A stretch of DNA of 64,000 nucleotides. It comes from Symbiotaphrina buchneri (lineage: Eukaryota; Ascomycota; Symbiotaphrinales; Symbiotaphrinaceae). Positions 35,113 to 46,121 of the stretch are shown here, piece after piece. Below the pieces are notes generated by a model. It worked only from the letters and a program-made list of their open reading frames with translations. It was not told the origin of the DNA and made no database searches. The position numbers and the translations under genes are program-made. Each line of letters starts with the position of its first letter. The first letter of the stretch is position 1. Location of the stretch: positions 1 to 64,000 of the forward strand of contig BCIG01000026.1 in the NCBI GenBank assembly GCA_001599915.1, in the 5' to 3' direction.

Positions 35113-36255
35113 TTGTCTTCCATATCCAGCTGGTGTGACAACAACCTTTTTGTGGCTATAAGTAGCCTTGGGTATGGTTCCCTTTGTTCTTTTTCACCTA
35201 CTAAGGTCATCGCCAATGATACCCTAGGTAACCGCTGTAAGGCCCGATGTCTATCAAGACCCTTGGGCAACAAAGAGAACGTCTTACATTTACCTCCTAT
35301 TGTTGCCCTTATGGCCGGCTTTGCCAACATGGCTCGCCCAACTTCTGCTACTCCTCCTTCTTCTTCTTCCATGAACAACCTTCAAGCCTTCTTTCTGCAT
35401 GGTACTCGATCACCTTTCTTCTTGTTAGATCTGCCATTGCAATTATGTGTCTTGTACTCTGAGATCGCTATGTCTGCTCCGCGTAACCGCCTGACGCCTG
35501 CACGAAAGGAGCCGGCTTCCTCTCTGTTCACGAAGAAAGAGCTCTTGGAGAAGATATGTGTCCGTTGCGTGAAGTGGCTGGGTAAGGACCCGGAAAACCG
35601 CTGCTGCTGGAACCCGAAGTCTGGAAGTGCAGCGTGTACTTGTTGCTTTAAAATGAACAAGAAGTATCTCAAGGTGTATCCCTTACAGCTTGCTGGACTC
35701 CTGATGATAAGTTGCAGATCCTGTTGAAGGTTTCGAATTACTTTGACCGCCTCTTGGAGAGTTGTGATAGTTATCTTGAAGTTGCCGACACTATGAAGAA
35801 GATAGGCAAACAAACTTGTTCTAGGGCGAAGAAGGCTGCTTGTGCTCTTGAGAAGTCTGCAAAGGCCTTTGCTGTCAAGATAGACGCGGCTTTATGTCAA
35901 GCCAACATACTGCTAGAGCAGCGATATCAGCAGTCGATGATCAGCTTGGCTTGTACAACAAAGGTTTTTGTTGCTGTTTGGCTGGAGAAGGTATGTCTTC
36001 CTAGATGTATGCTTCGTTTCTGCAGCTACTAACCAGCGATAGAACAATTTCAATACAGGTATGCTGTCTGATGACAATGCTCCCGTCAGCTCTGACAAGG
36101 AAGATGATGAGACCTGTGGGGGTGATGACGATGGTGAGCCGGAGGCATCTGAGTCTGAAGAGGATGGCCAGGAGGAGGATCTTGAAGATGGAGATAATGA
36201 TAACGGCGATGGTTTGACTGATGGAGTTGAGGGTCCTTGCCCTGTAGTAGCGTAA
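35113..36255 (+). other. Antisense extra open frames inside the gypsy element
   Basis: Opposite to the element's own genes, the 1.6-kb stretch beyond the chromodomain holds separate plus-strand frames: 35113-35727 (204 codons), 35712-36032 and 36061-36255. The first has a Cys-rich patch (CVRCVKWLGKDPENRCCW, then CTCCFKM); the last is very acidic (Asp/Glu-rich). I do not recognise the family. Antisense additional frames are known in some plant gypsy elements, and captured host sequence is another possibility. Whether it was ever expressed is unknown. Confidence 0.5.
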
Positions 36256-36521
36256 GACCGGTGACACGTAGGTGTGCCGGCGGCGTACAGCGGGAGACCT
36301 TAGATAATCAGGTTCTTAGTCGATAGTGGCTTCTTTTGCTTGAGAATGGAGGTTCTTTTTCCTGCTCCTTTGACTGTTCCCCAACGTTTGTTTGTAACCC
36401 GCATAAATAACTCATTTGTTGTATGGTTGGCCTCTATGGCGCTGTGCAAGTGGTCGGTCAGTGCCCCCCTAGGTACTCGATATGGTTCCCTAGTTGTAGT
36501 TCGGTTTTATTTCGTGCTTCA

Positions 36522-39500
36522 TCAACGGTGATGTCCCTGCCTGGGCCCAGAGGCAGCCCTGTTCTGTGCCTTACGTTTGTTGGCATTTGCTGATGATTTT
36601 CCCTGGTATGCCTCTATGGCCTCTTCTGCATTCGCTAGGTGTTCGACGGGTTCCCATGAGTCTTCCGACGGTGGAAAGCCTTGCCAGCATATTAAGTATT
36701 GGATTTTTCCTGTCCTGGTCCTATGTCCCAACACTTCTTCTACCTGCCATTCTTCTTCCCCTTCTATTATGTCTGGGATTGGTTTCTCGGTGGAGTAGCG
36801 ATCCGACGTTCAATACGGTTCTAATAGGGATACATGGAAGACAGGGTGGATTGTTTTGTATTTTGCCGGTAGCTCTAGGCGATACGCCTGTGATCCCACG
36901 GTTTCGATAATACGGAAGGGTCCGGCGAAACGGTGATCCAATTTCTTGCTCAGCCTGATCATCTTGATATTTCATATGTCCAATAACACCTTATCGTCCA
37001 CTGCAAAGCTCTGTGGTTTGTGATTTTGGTTATAATACTTCTCTTGGTAGGCCTGTGCCTTTTCCCATAGTTGTAGGGCCCGGGTCCTCAACATCTTCAT
37101 GTTGAAGATACGTTCAGTGGCCGCCGGCGCCTCCCTTCTATAGATGACGTCCTTGACGTCTAGGTACAGTTCTGGCTGATAGCCGTACATTAGAAAGAAG
37201 GGCAACTGCTTTGTGACTGCATGAACACTGCTATTATATGCAAACTCAGCCATTGGAAGTAAGTCTACCCAGTCATCTTGGTGGTAATTCGTATATACCC
37301 GTAGGTAATGTTCAATGACCTGGTTTTGTCATTCTGTCTGACCGTCAGTCTGCGGGTGGAACGCCATTGATAACCGTTGCTTTACCTTTAAATAGAAGCA
37401 CATCATCGACCAAAACTTGCTCATAAACACTGATCCCCTATCAGATATGATATCCAACAGGCAGCCAAAGTCTTTTAGCACATGTTTGATAAATAGATCT
37501 GCAAGAGCTTCAGCAGTAATTGTTTTCTTACATGGAATATATTTAACCATCCTTGTATACTTATCAATAACAACCAAGATACTGTCTTAGGCGATTGCCT
37601 GGTCCCGCCCACAGCTAGGTGGCAGTCCTACTATGAAATCCATCATAAGGATTTTCCAAGGGCAGTCCAGCATAGGTATAGCCTGCATCTCACCGTAGCA
37701 ACAATGCTTCTGTGCTTTTGTGCGTTGGCATATGTCATAACAATCAACGTATTCTTTGACGTCCTCCACAAATATCGGCCACCAGTACTTCCGACGGAGG
37801 AGCGCCAGTGTTCGTTCAGCGCCAAAGTAGCCTGTTGCAACGTTATCATGACACCTCTGTAGGATCTCTTCCCGTACAGCAGGGTCGGTGGGCATGTACA
37901 CGGCTTCCCCAATCCGGAGAAGTCCAGTGTCGTCCTGGCGCCAATCTGGTGGTATTGGCCCACTTGTACAGGCTGTCAGGTCGCTGTCTAGAGTCTTACG
38001 GATCTCCTTTACAAAGGCGTCCCTCTGCTGAAGATCGTGTAAAAGCTGTAGGAACGATGTCCAAGGCCGATCGTACGTATCTTCAGGACCTGCCAACTCG
38101 ATTACAAGCAGACGGGGCACAAGGTGATCTAGAACACCTGTGCGTTCAGGGGTTGGCCTGTCTCCCTGTATAGCGACACCATGGGGATCATGCCATAACA
38201 GCGCTGTGACGGCGCTAGTGTCTGCCTTACACCAGTGCACTGAGAATAATCTCCAGGCTGCATTCTCAAGAGTGTCAGGAGGGTTCCTACGGTTCGGTTC
38301 CCCTGAATCATCACTCTGGTCGGTTCCCTGACCTCCATTTTCCAGGGTTTAGGCTGTCGCCGCCCTAGCTTGTAGCTTGCGTTGCAATATAGGCAACATG
38401 ATCTCCTCTTCCTCTTCCTGAGGGGTAGGCAGATAATCAGCACGGTGTGACGGCCCGTCTGCAGGGTTGTTTATACCCTTGCGATAAATAATATTGAAAT
38501 CATATGCTGCCAGTCTTTCAGCCCATCTGGCTTGGCGCCTGGTTAACGCCTTGGTAGTCATGAAGTACTTCAAGTTATTGTGATCAGTAATAACTTCTAT
38601 AGGGAGATGACTTCCTTTAAGGTAGTGTCTCCATTGCTTGAAACACATGATAATTGCTAGTAGTTCAGCATCATGAACCTCATAATTTCATTCTGGTGGG
38701 CTCATTTTCCTTGATCAATAGGCAATGGGCCTCCAGTGAGCTTGACCCTTAGGCTCTGCTGGGTCAGCGATAAGCTGGCTCAAAATACCTGTGATAGCAT
38801 ATCCAGACGCATCTGTCTCTAGATGAATTGGTCAGCTAGGATCAAAATGGGCTAATATAGGCCGTTGCATGAACGCTTCTTTTAACTGGCGAAACGCCTG
38901 CTTGGCGCTTTTGCTTAGTTGGAAAGGTTGTATTGGATCTCTTTCTTTTAGTCCTTTGAAATATTCAGTTAAGGCAGCCGCCTTTTGCGAAAATCCCTTG
39001 ATGAATCTCCTATAGAAGTTAGCAAAGCCTATAAATACCTGTATGTCTCAAACGGAAGCAGGCTCAGGCCAGTCAGCTATGGAGCTGACCCGGCTATCCT
39101 CCATCTTTATGCTATCAGGGGTGACAACAAATCCTAGGAACTCCACAGTTGTGGTGTGGAATTGGCACTTTGATAATTTGGCGTATAGCTTGGCCTGGCA
39201 CAATCTCCGCAAGACCTCGGTGACATGCTTGCGATGGTCCTCTAAGTTAGAGGAATAAATAAGGATGTTGTCCAAATAGATCATGCAGCAGATATCTAGC
39301 ATATCCACGAATATCTTGTTGATATAGGCCTGGAAGGTGGCTGGTGCGTTAGCTAGATCAAAAGGCATGACAGTATATTCGAAATGGCCGTATCGTATAC
39401 AGAACGCCGTCTTCCACTCATCGCCCGACCGGATACGAATCCGGTGATAGGCATCGTGCAGGTCCAGCTTTAAATAGTAGTTCACTCTAACTAGTCGGTC

Positions 39501-39860
39501 TAACGTCTTGCTAATAAGGGGTAAGGGATAACGGTTTTTCCGGGTCACATGGTTAAGACCTTGGTAGTCCATGCATAGTCGTAATTTCCTATCTTTCTTC
39601 AGGATGAACAGGATAGGAACGCCCGCTGGGCTGGTGGATCGCTGGATCCATCCCTTCTGGAGGGCATCAGTGAGGTAATCCCTTAGAACCTTGAGCTCGC
39701 TTTCTGACAGATTATAGATGGGCCCATAGGGGGGTTCTCCTCCCTCTAGAACAATGGCATAATCATGGCGGCTATGCGCTGGCAACTCTCTGGCTGTATC
39801 CTCAGAGAATACATCTACAAACTCTCTATATTCCTCCGGGAACAGATTGCCATCTAACAT
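36522..39860 (-). other. Gypsy pol remains: RT, RNase H, integrase, chromodomain
   Basis: Fossil. Reverse transcriptase sequence occupies about 39048-39860 (LDLHDAYHRIRI, then a YLDNILIYS active-site region). RNase H is at about 38349-38900, integrase at about 36970-38240 including an HHCC zinc part and WW/PHxxY-type motifs, and a chromodomain at about 36522-36734 (YLICWQGFPPSEDSWEP). The chromodomain places it among chromoviruses, which target heterochromatin. Several breaks. Confidence 0.88.
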
Positions 39861-40434
39861 CTTTTCACCAGTGACTACCTGGCTAAGGTACAGGGCAAAG
39901 ACACAGGACTGGTCATTGATTTGATCAGTAAAACAGAGTAGGGATTCCTCCTGAACATTGTATCTAGGGGATGTTGGGTAGTACCAGGTTCCCTGGCCCT
40001 AGTTGATCAGGGGGCTACAGGCTCATAACCACAGCATACCCAGGATAATGTTTCCATAGGCCAGGTCCATGGATACAAAATCCTGCACATGGGTCTTTGC
40101 CTGGCTACTATCATCGGTAGCCTTGAATTCTATGGGCGTCATACCATAGATACGGATGCTATGACCATTCGCCAAGATGGCAGCATCACTGTGATCTGCA
40201 TGCAGGTTCTAACCACATTCCTTCGCAAAGGACTGGGAGATGAAGCTGATTTCAGCCCTGGTATCAACCAATGCTGGTTTGACCTTGGTACCATTGGAGG
40301 TTTCCAGATGGAGATTGATAATAAAATTTTGATATCCATCATTCCTCTTAACGACCAACTGACGGAGATGAGGCGTATAGCCATGTCCATGAAAGCTGTT
40401 CTGTTGACGTTGTCCTTGTCCTTAGGGACACTGG

Positions 40435-41651
40435 TTAGCCTAATGGCCGGTCTCTCCACACTTGTAACACATGTCTGTAGACATAGCTACGGGTGTCCCG
40501 GGGGTGACCAGAGGGCGGTTTTGCTGGGGGTAGTTGGCCTGTTGAAGTCAAGTGGTGCCAACTGGGATCGAATTCGCTGGGGTTGCGTTGAATGACGCGG
40601 GCGCTCCTCTTGCGCCTCCCCTGTTGTTTCAAAATGATCGACCATGACCGTTGTAGGGTTGCACGTTGCCCTGATTATGCTTATGCGTAGCTTAAGCATA
40701 CTGATCATAGTATCAGGGTCGTTCTGCAAAGGATTCGTTATCCTTGATTCTCTGGACCAGAGCCACCAAGCCGTTGAAAGTCTCTGGTATAGTAGGAGAA
40801 CTGGTGACACGCCGACATATAGCCGGGCGGATCTTGGCCAAGAGATGCTGCATACATTGGGACTCGGTATAGCGCTCTACCATCTCCTCCTCACAGCTCT
40901 CCAGGTACGCGACGAAGCTGGCGATAGACTGTGTGGGCCCCTGCTGAGCGTTCATATATCGCATGTGCAATGTCATTGTCAAATTGATAGGGTCCTGTAC
41001 CAAGGCCTTAAGGGTAGCTTTGAAATCTGCGAAAGTTGCGGTACCTTTGCTATGGTCATGTTTGTAATGTACCCAGGTGGCCGCTGGGTTGCCTCACAAC
41101 CAGGAGACAGCATAATCGACTTTTGCCCTATCGGTAAAATACATACTAGGCTTGAGACGGAATTGATTCTTGCAGGCCAGGACAAAATCATGATATTCCG
41201 AAAGGCCCTTTCCCTAGTATTCGCTAGGCTCATAACCGCGTCTAGCCGCTTCTGCACAGAACAAGGATGCTGGGTTGGCTACCTATTCAGGGGTCTCAGG
41301 GGTAGGCACTACACAAAGGGCCGTACCAGATGAGCCCGCCCCTAGATCAAGGCCTTGCTGCAACTGGTTGTTTTCACATCGGAGGTGCGCTAGCTTGATG
41401 CTGGCCACCAGCCGTGCATGTTCTTGTTGTGCTTCCTGGAGTTGTTTGTGAATAGGGTCAGCGTCACCAGGGTCTACAATCACAACCTGGGAGCCCGGGG
41501 TAATCACCGGGGAACCGGCACGGTCGCCTGTATGCTCAAGCGTAGGAGCACTAGCGGTGCCCCCGGGAAGCGATAGGGGTCCTTCAGCGTCCCTAGAGTG
41601 AGATTGGCTTCGTCTAGTGGTAACCATATTGACAATTGATAGTATTAGCAA
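40435..41651 (-). other. Gypsy gag remains
   Basis: Fossil gag-like region near the element's 5' LTR: an N-terminal stretch with a coiled-coil-like part (KQLQEAQQEHARLVASIKL) at about 41300-41651, then capsid-like helices at about 40710-41000. Broken in places. Confidence 0.7.
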
Positions 41652-41721
41652 TTCAGTCTGAAATAGACAACTGTAGTAGCCTAAGCGGACAGTTACCCGT
41701 GAACGGTAGAGCGATTAGAAT

Positions 41722-42127
41722 TGTGAGGGCTATATGCGACTGGTTTCTTAGGCTGCTATAATATCTGGTGGAGGACATACGGCGAGGCGGCGGCGAGGGG
41801 ATAGCTATCAGTCCGGTAGATTCCAAAACTAATCGCTAGCTATCCAAACATGGATCTGGCCAGCACTATATACCGGGACTCCTTTGAGTCCCTGCACTGG
41901 ATGGGAATGCCGTAGACCCGGTATACGCAGACAGACCGTTGGCTGTCCGACAGGTGTCCGACGACCACACCCTCAGATATAACTAGTGCACACCCCCAGG
42001 ATCACTAGCATGCTGAGACAAACCTGCCAAGGCAGATAAGGATGCCGTATACCTGAGTCTCCGACGGCTATCCGCCGGGCGCTTCCCAACGTACCACTGG
42101 CTGGTTCACCAATGAGCGCAGCTCACA
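41722..42127 (-). repeat. Gypsy 5' LTR (in element orientation)
   Basis: 406 bp, same length as its partner and about 6% different. Followed on the plus strand by the right target copy GCAAG (42128-42132). Confidence 0.92.
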
Positions 42128-44226
42128 GCAAGTTAGTCAAGCATGCATATAACATAAAGTTTTATGAAAACAAGACCTACCCTAGATTTCAAGCAGACGG
42201 ACTGATTAATATGATAAACCTGATAAACAAAGAAGAATAGGACCTGTCCAACCTTATAGAGGAACCTCTGATAAGAGGAGCTTCTGAAGGAGCTCTTGCA
42301 GAGATATTAGATAAAACTATCAAGGTAGAACAAAGATAGACATTTAGCGAAAATCCTGCTACCTCTGGCGAAACAGGAGTGCAGGAGACCGAGTCTATCG
42401 TTGTAGATTCCTAAGGGGAATTGAATACTCAAGAAATTGATGGTGTAATCAGCTAATTCAGGAGGTGCTTGGTGCCTAGCAGGAAGGCTAGAGAATTTGC
42501 TTACCCGGTCAAACTCAGGCTGGACTGAAGCGAAACAGATCAGCCTCTAGCTGTTGCAACAGTGATAGTTATAAAAGAATGTATTAAAGAGCCTACAACG
42601 TATAAAGAAGCTATTGCAGACCCTGTATAAGGGAAACAGTGGTAAGATGCCATTAAGAAACAGCTGATAACGTTTATCAACAATGATACTTGGGTTACAG
42701 TACCACTGAACAGCCTGCCATCAAAGAAAACCCCTGTAGACTCTAAGTAGGTCTTCAAAGTCAAGTATCTCAGCGATAGATATACAATGGAACGTTTCAA
42801 AGTCTATCTAATCGGTAGAGGCTTCATCCAGGTGCCTGGGACAGACTTTAGGGAGATCTTTGCTCCGGTGGTTTGATATGAATTGATTTGGATGCTGTTT
42901 ACCCTATCAGCATTGCATGATTAGGAGATCCATCAGGTGGATTTTGACAATGTTTACCTAGCAACAGAGATTGATAAGCCCATATACATATAGCTGTCAA
43001 AAGGATTAAAGATAAAGACAGGGATAATGTTGGAACTCTATAAAGGCTTATATGGCCTAAAGCAATCCAGATGACTATAGAATCAGAAGGTAATCAACTT
43101 TCTGAAAAGGCTAGGTTTTAGACCTCTGCAGGCTGAGCCAAGCCTATTTCGCCATGAAAGCAAAGAGGTTGTAGTCAGTTTATATGTTGACAATATGCTG
43201 ATCTTTGTTCTTAAGCTGGAAGCTATCAAGAGCTTTAAGGAGTAATTGAAGAAGGCCTTTAAGGTTAAGGACATAGGCAAAATTGACTATATCTTGGGCA
43301 TCAAGGTGATGTATAACAGGAAAATAAAAACGATCACCCTGAGCCAGATCGGATATATTGATAAGATCCTTCAAGATCACTAGAAATCTTAAGCAAGATC
43401 CATAGGTATACCGGCTGAAGGTGATGATGCTATACTAAAGCGAGTACCTCTAGAATCCAAAACAGATATAGAAAAATATCTAAAGGATGTTGATCAGTTC
43501 AATTACTTGGTTACAGGCATCTATACCAACCTTGTGTTTATATTGTCAAAACTGAGCCAACACTGCTATAACCCAGCTGAACAGCATGAAAAAGCGGTAT
43601 CAAGAGTCCATTGCTATCTCCATAGCACCTGTGATTACTTTATCTTATATGGAAGAGATGATATAACCAAGTCAGACCTCTGAGGCTATTCAGATACATC
43701 ATATAGGGACGATAAAGATGATTGATAATCAACCCTGGGTTATATTTATATGTTGAACGATGGACCGGTATCCTAGAAGAGCATCAAGCAACGGTCAATC
43801 ACAACCTCTACCACCGAAGCAGAATACATTGTCATGACTGTAGCAATAAAAGAGGGTATATAGCTTCGTTAGATCATGCTAGAATTGAAGCAGGGAGACC
43901 TAGTCAGTCAGGAGACGAAGACGCCTATCCGGATACTAGCGGACAATCAGTCAGCTATTGCTATATCGAAAAACCCGGAGTTCTATGCCAAGACGAAACA
44001 TATCGCAATACAATATAATTTCATCAAGGAGCTGGTAGAGCAAGGAACGATCGAGCTGGAGTACTGCCGTACAGAGGAGATGCTTGCTGACAGCCTCACC
44101 AAGCCGCTCTTACGAGCTAAGCTGGAAAGGATACTGATAGCTCTTCAGCTCAGGAGGTAGGTGGCTGCAGACGCGGCGAACAGGAGAGGCTATTCAACAT
44201 CAGCTTCGTATAACCATAAGGAGGAG
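42128..44226 (+). other. Copia reverse transcriptase and RNase H remains (right of nested element)
   Basis: Fossil. Reverse transcriptase sequence runs from about 42500 to 43400 with a VVSLYVDNML catalytic region near 43170. RNase H follows to about 44160, with NQSAIAISKNP and the family-typical EMLADSLTKPL at its end. A polypurine stretch (AAGGAGGAG) at 44217-44226 precedes the 3' LTR. Many breaks. Confidence 0.85.
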
Positions 44227-44595
44227 ACTTGAACTTTGAAGGTTTCGCTAGAGGGCTTGGCACCCTATTCCTATCTCGTATCGGCCGGCCTAGAAACACG
44301 GTGATACTGCGCTCAGAAAGGTTGAATAAATGTGGCTTGTAAGAGGCCGATCTAGATAGGGGGCGGAGCACTGATTGCGTATTTTTATTGCGTGATTCAC
44401 TGCGGTATCAGAGCTTGTAGGGAGGTGAGATTTCGCCTATAAGATGGGGAGACGAACGCTCCCTCAACGGAGACAGCAGTTGCAGTTTCGAGTTTAGTGG
44501 TACTTATGTTCGCTAGTTATTTGTATGCAGTTTAGTGTACCTGAGCACCGCTTCGCTAAGCCTATGTCTACCCAGTAAACCTTATAGGTTCAACT
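44227..44595 (+). repeat. Copia 3' LTR
   Basis: 369 bp, about 2 differences from the 5' copy. Followed by the second target copy CTTCT (44596-44600), after which the split host gene resumes. Confidence 0.92.
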
Positions 44596-44600
44596 CTTCT

Positions 44601-45859
44601 CCAGATAACGTGGTCCCCGTGACCGAAGCACAGCTGCCGCCGCTCGATGGTGTTTTTATCGGAGCCTGCACGACGACCGAGGAGGATCTGATCCTGGCGG
44701 CGTTGGTGCTGCGCGAGGGCATGAAGGCCGGCTTAAAGCCGTCTGCTAAGGGCCTGCGTAAAGTGACGCCCGGCTCGACGTTTATTATCAAGCGCCTCGA
44801 CGAGCTTGGCCTGATGGAGGTGTACGAGCAAGCTGGGTTTACGGTTGGCGCGCCTGGGTGCAGCTACTGCGTTGGCATGAGCATTGATCAGGCCGGGAAG
44901 GGAGAAGTATGGCTGTCTTCACAGAACCGTAACTTCAGGGACCGGATGGGCGTCGGTAAGCTTTCCTCAAACACCGGCTTTCGGTACTCTCAGGATATCG
45001 AAGACTGATAACCATAGGCTCCATTGCAAACATCACCTCCGCCGCCACAGTAGCCGCATCAAGCTTCAGCATGAGCCTGCAAGACCCGCAACCTCTGCTC
45101 TCCAAAGTCGACCTACACGAATACGACCAGATGCGGGCCTACTGGGGCGACGAACCCCTCCCGTCTCCAACCTACATATCCCCCTCCCCCTCGCTCACTC
45201 CCCCATCCGCACTCTCCACCACCACCCTCCTCTCCTCCACCGCCACCCCCTCCGCACTACCCAGCCTCATCACCGGGCTCATCCAGCGCTTCGGCTCCAA
45301 CGTCGACACCGACGCCATCATCCCAACGGACAAATGCGTCGGGCCGCAAACCCCCGACGCCCTCGCGCGGGGCACGTTCTGCTACACACGGCCGGAATTC
45401 TACGAGCGCGCACTTGCCGGCGCGACCATCGTCGTTGCCGAGAAGGGGTTCGGCAGCGGGTCGTCGCGCGAGCAGGCGCCGCGCGCGCTGCAGGCGGCCG
45501 GGATCCAGGCCGTGGTTGCGAAGTCGTTTGCGTTCATTTATGGGCGCAACCAGGCTAATAATGGGCTGCTGGGCATTAGGATTTTGGATGAGGCGTTTTA
45601 TGAAGTTGCGAGGGAGGGCGCGGAGGTGGAGATTGATGTGCGGGAAAGGGTGGTGCGGTGTAAGGGTGGGCAGTGGACGTTTAGGCTCGATCCGGTCCAG
45701 GAGGACTTGTTGAAGGCGGGAGGATTGTTGAGCGTCTATGAGGCGTTTGGGCAGGGCTTGTTTAGGAAGTTGCAGGAGGCGGCGGTGGTGGCGACGTTGA
45801 GGACGAAGAGTGTCCCGATGCCATTGGAGGAGGGGAGGAAGAAGGAGTTGGAGTGGTAG
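44601..45859 (+). pseudogene. Aconitase-family isomerase (fused LeuC-LeuD type), 3' part
   Basis: Two exons (44601-44955, 45018-45859) continue the frame left at 31673; with the 5' part the uninterrupted gene would encode 694 aa. Residues 297 onward carry [11 protein letters not shown], the second and third Fe-S cysteines in GCSYC (Cys383, Cys386) and NRNFRDRMG. After a Ser/Pro/Thr-rich linker comes the LeuD-type swivel domain: NVDTDAIIPTDKC, GSGSSREQAPRAL and FIYGRNQANNGLLGI. LeuC and LeuD as one chain is the fungal arrangement. No damage other than the insertion is visible. The insertion means the locus in this isolate cannot make the full protein unless the element is absent in some nuclei or strains. 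Alone, this half lacks a start and promoter. Confidence 0.87.
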
Positions 45860-46121
45860 GATGGGGGTGGCGGCGTTTCTACTTGTGGAATAATGTTGGT
45901 TCTTGATCGGCTGCACTGGATTTCGACACAGAAAAACAACGGACAGTCTGACAATCTTGGTCTCTCTCTCCTTCTCCGGTATACGTATACGTTATATATA
46001 TCAAACTACGTTATATATCAAACTACCCCTCAAAACCCCCTCTCTCACACCCTTCAAAGCCCAACCGACATTGCCCCTCCCTCTTTCCATCCTTCCATCC
46101 TTCCTTCCTCTGGGTGGGAGC

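Larger units (their letters stand above)
34499..42127 (-). mobile_element. Ty3/gypsy chromovirus, nested inside the copia element
   Basis: A 7.6-kb fossil in minus orientation, bounded by two 406-bp LTRs (TG...CA) and a 5-bp target duplication. Reading along the minus strand it has gag, reverse transcriptase, RNase H, integrase and a C-terminal chromodomain, the order of a chromovirus. A further 1.6 kb lies between the chromodomain and the 3' LTR and carries an antisense open frame. Coding parts are broken, with roughly ten interruptions. The two LTRs differ at about 26 of 406 positions, all transitions by hand count, pointing to an old copy altered by a RIP-like process. Confidence 0.93.
31674..44595 (+). 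mobile_element. Ty1/copia LTR retrotransposon (12.9 kb including a nested gypsy element)
   Basis: A fossil element bounded by two 369-bp LTRs and a 5-bp target duplication (CTTCT). Parts in order on the plus strand are LTR, primer binding site, gag-like region, protease, integrase, then a nested Ty3/gypsy element, then reverse transcriptase, RNase H, polypurine tract and LTR. This gag-PR-IN-RT-RH order is diagnostic of copia. Coding parts are broken, with more than a dozen interruptions, in a transition-rich pattern like RIP. The outer LTRs differ at about 2 positions by hand count, so the last insertion was recent even though the inside is old. It has split an aconitase-family gene. Confidence 0.93.

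Noticed and set aside
31674-44595. A very large intron in the aconitase-family gene
   Set aside because: The borders are LTR ends with a target duplication, and no GT-AG pair restores the frame at the exact edges.
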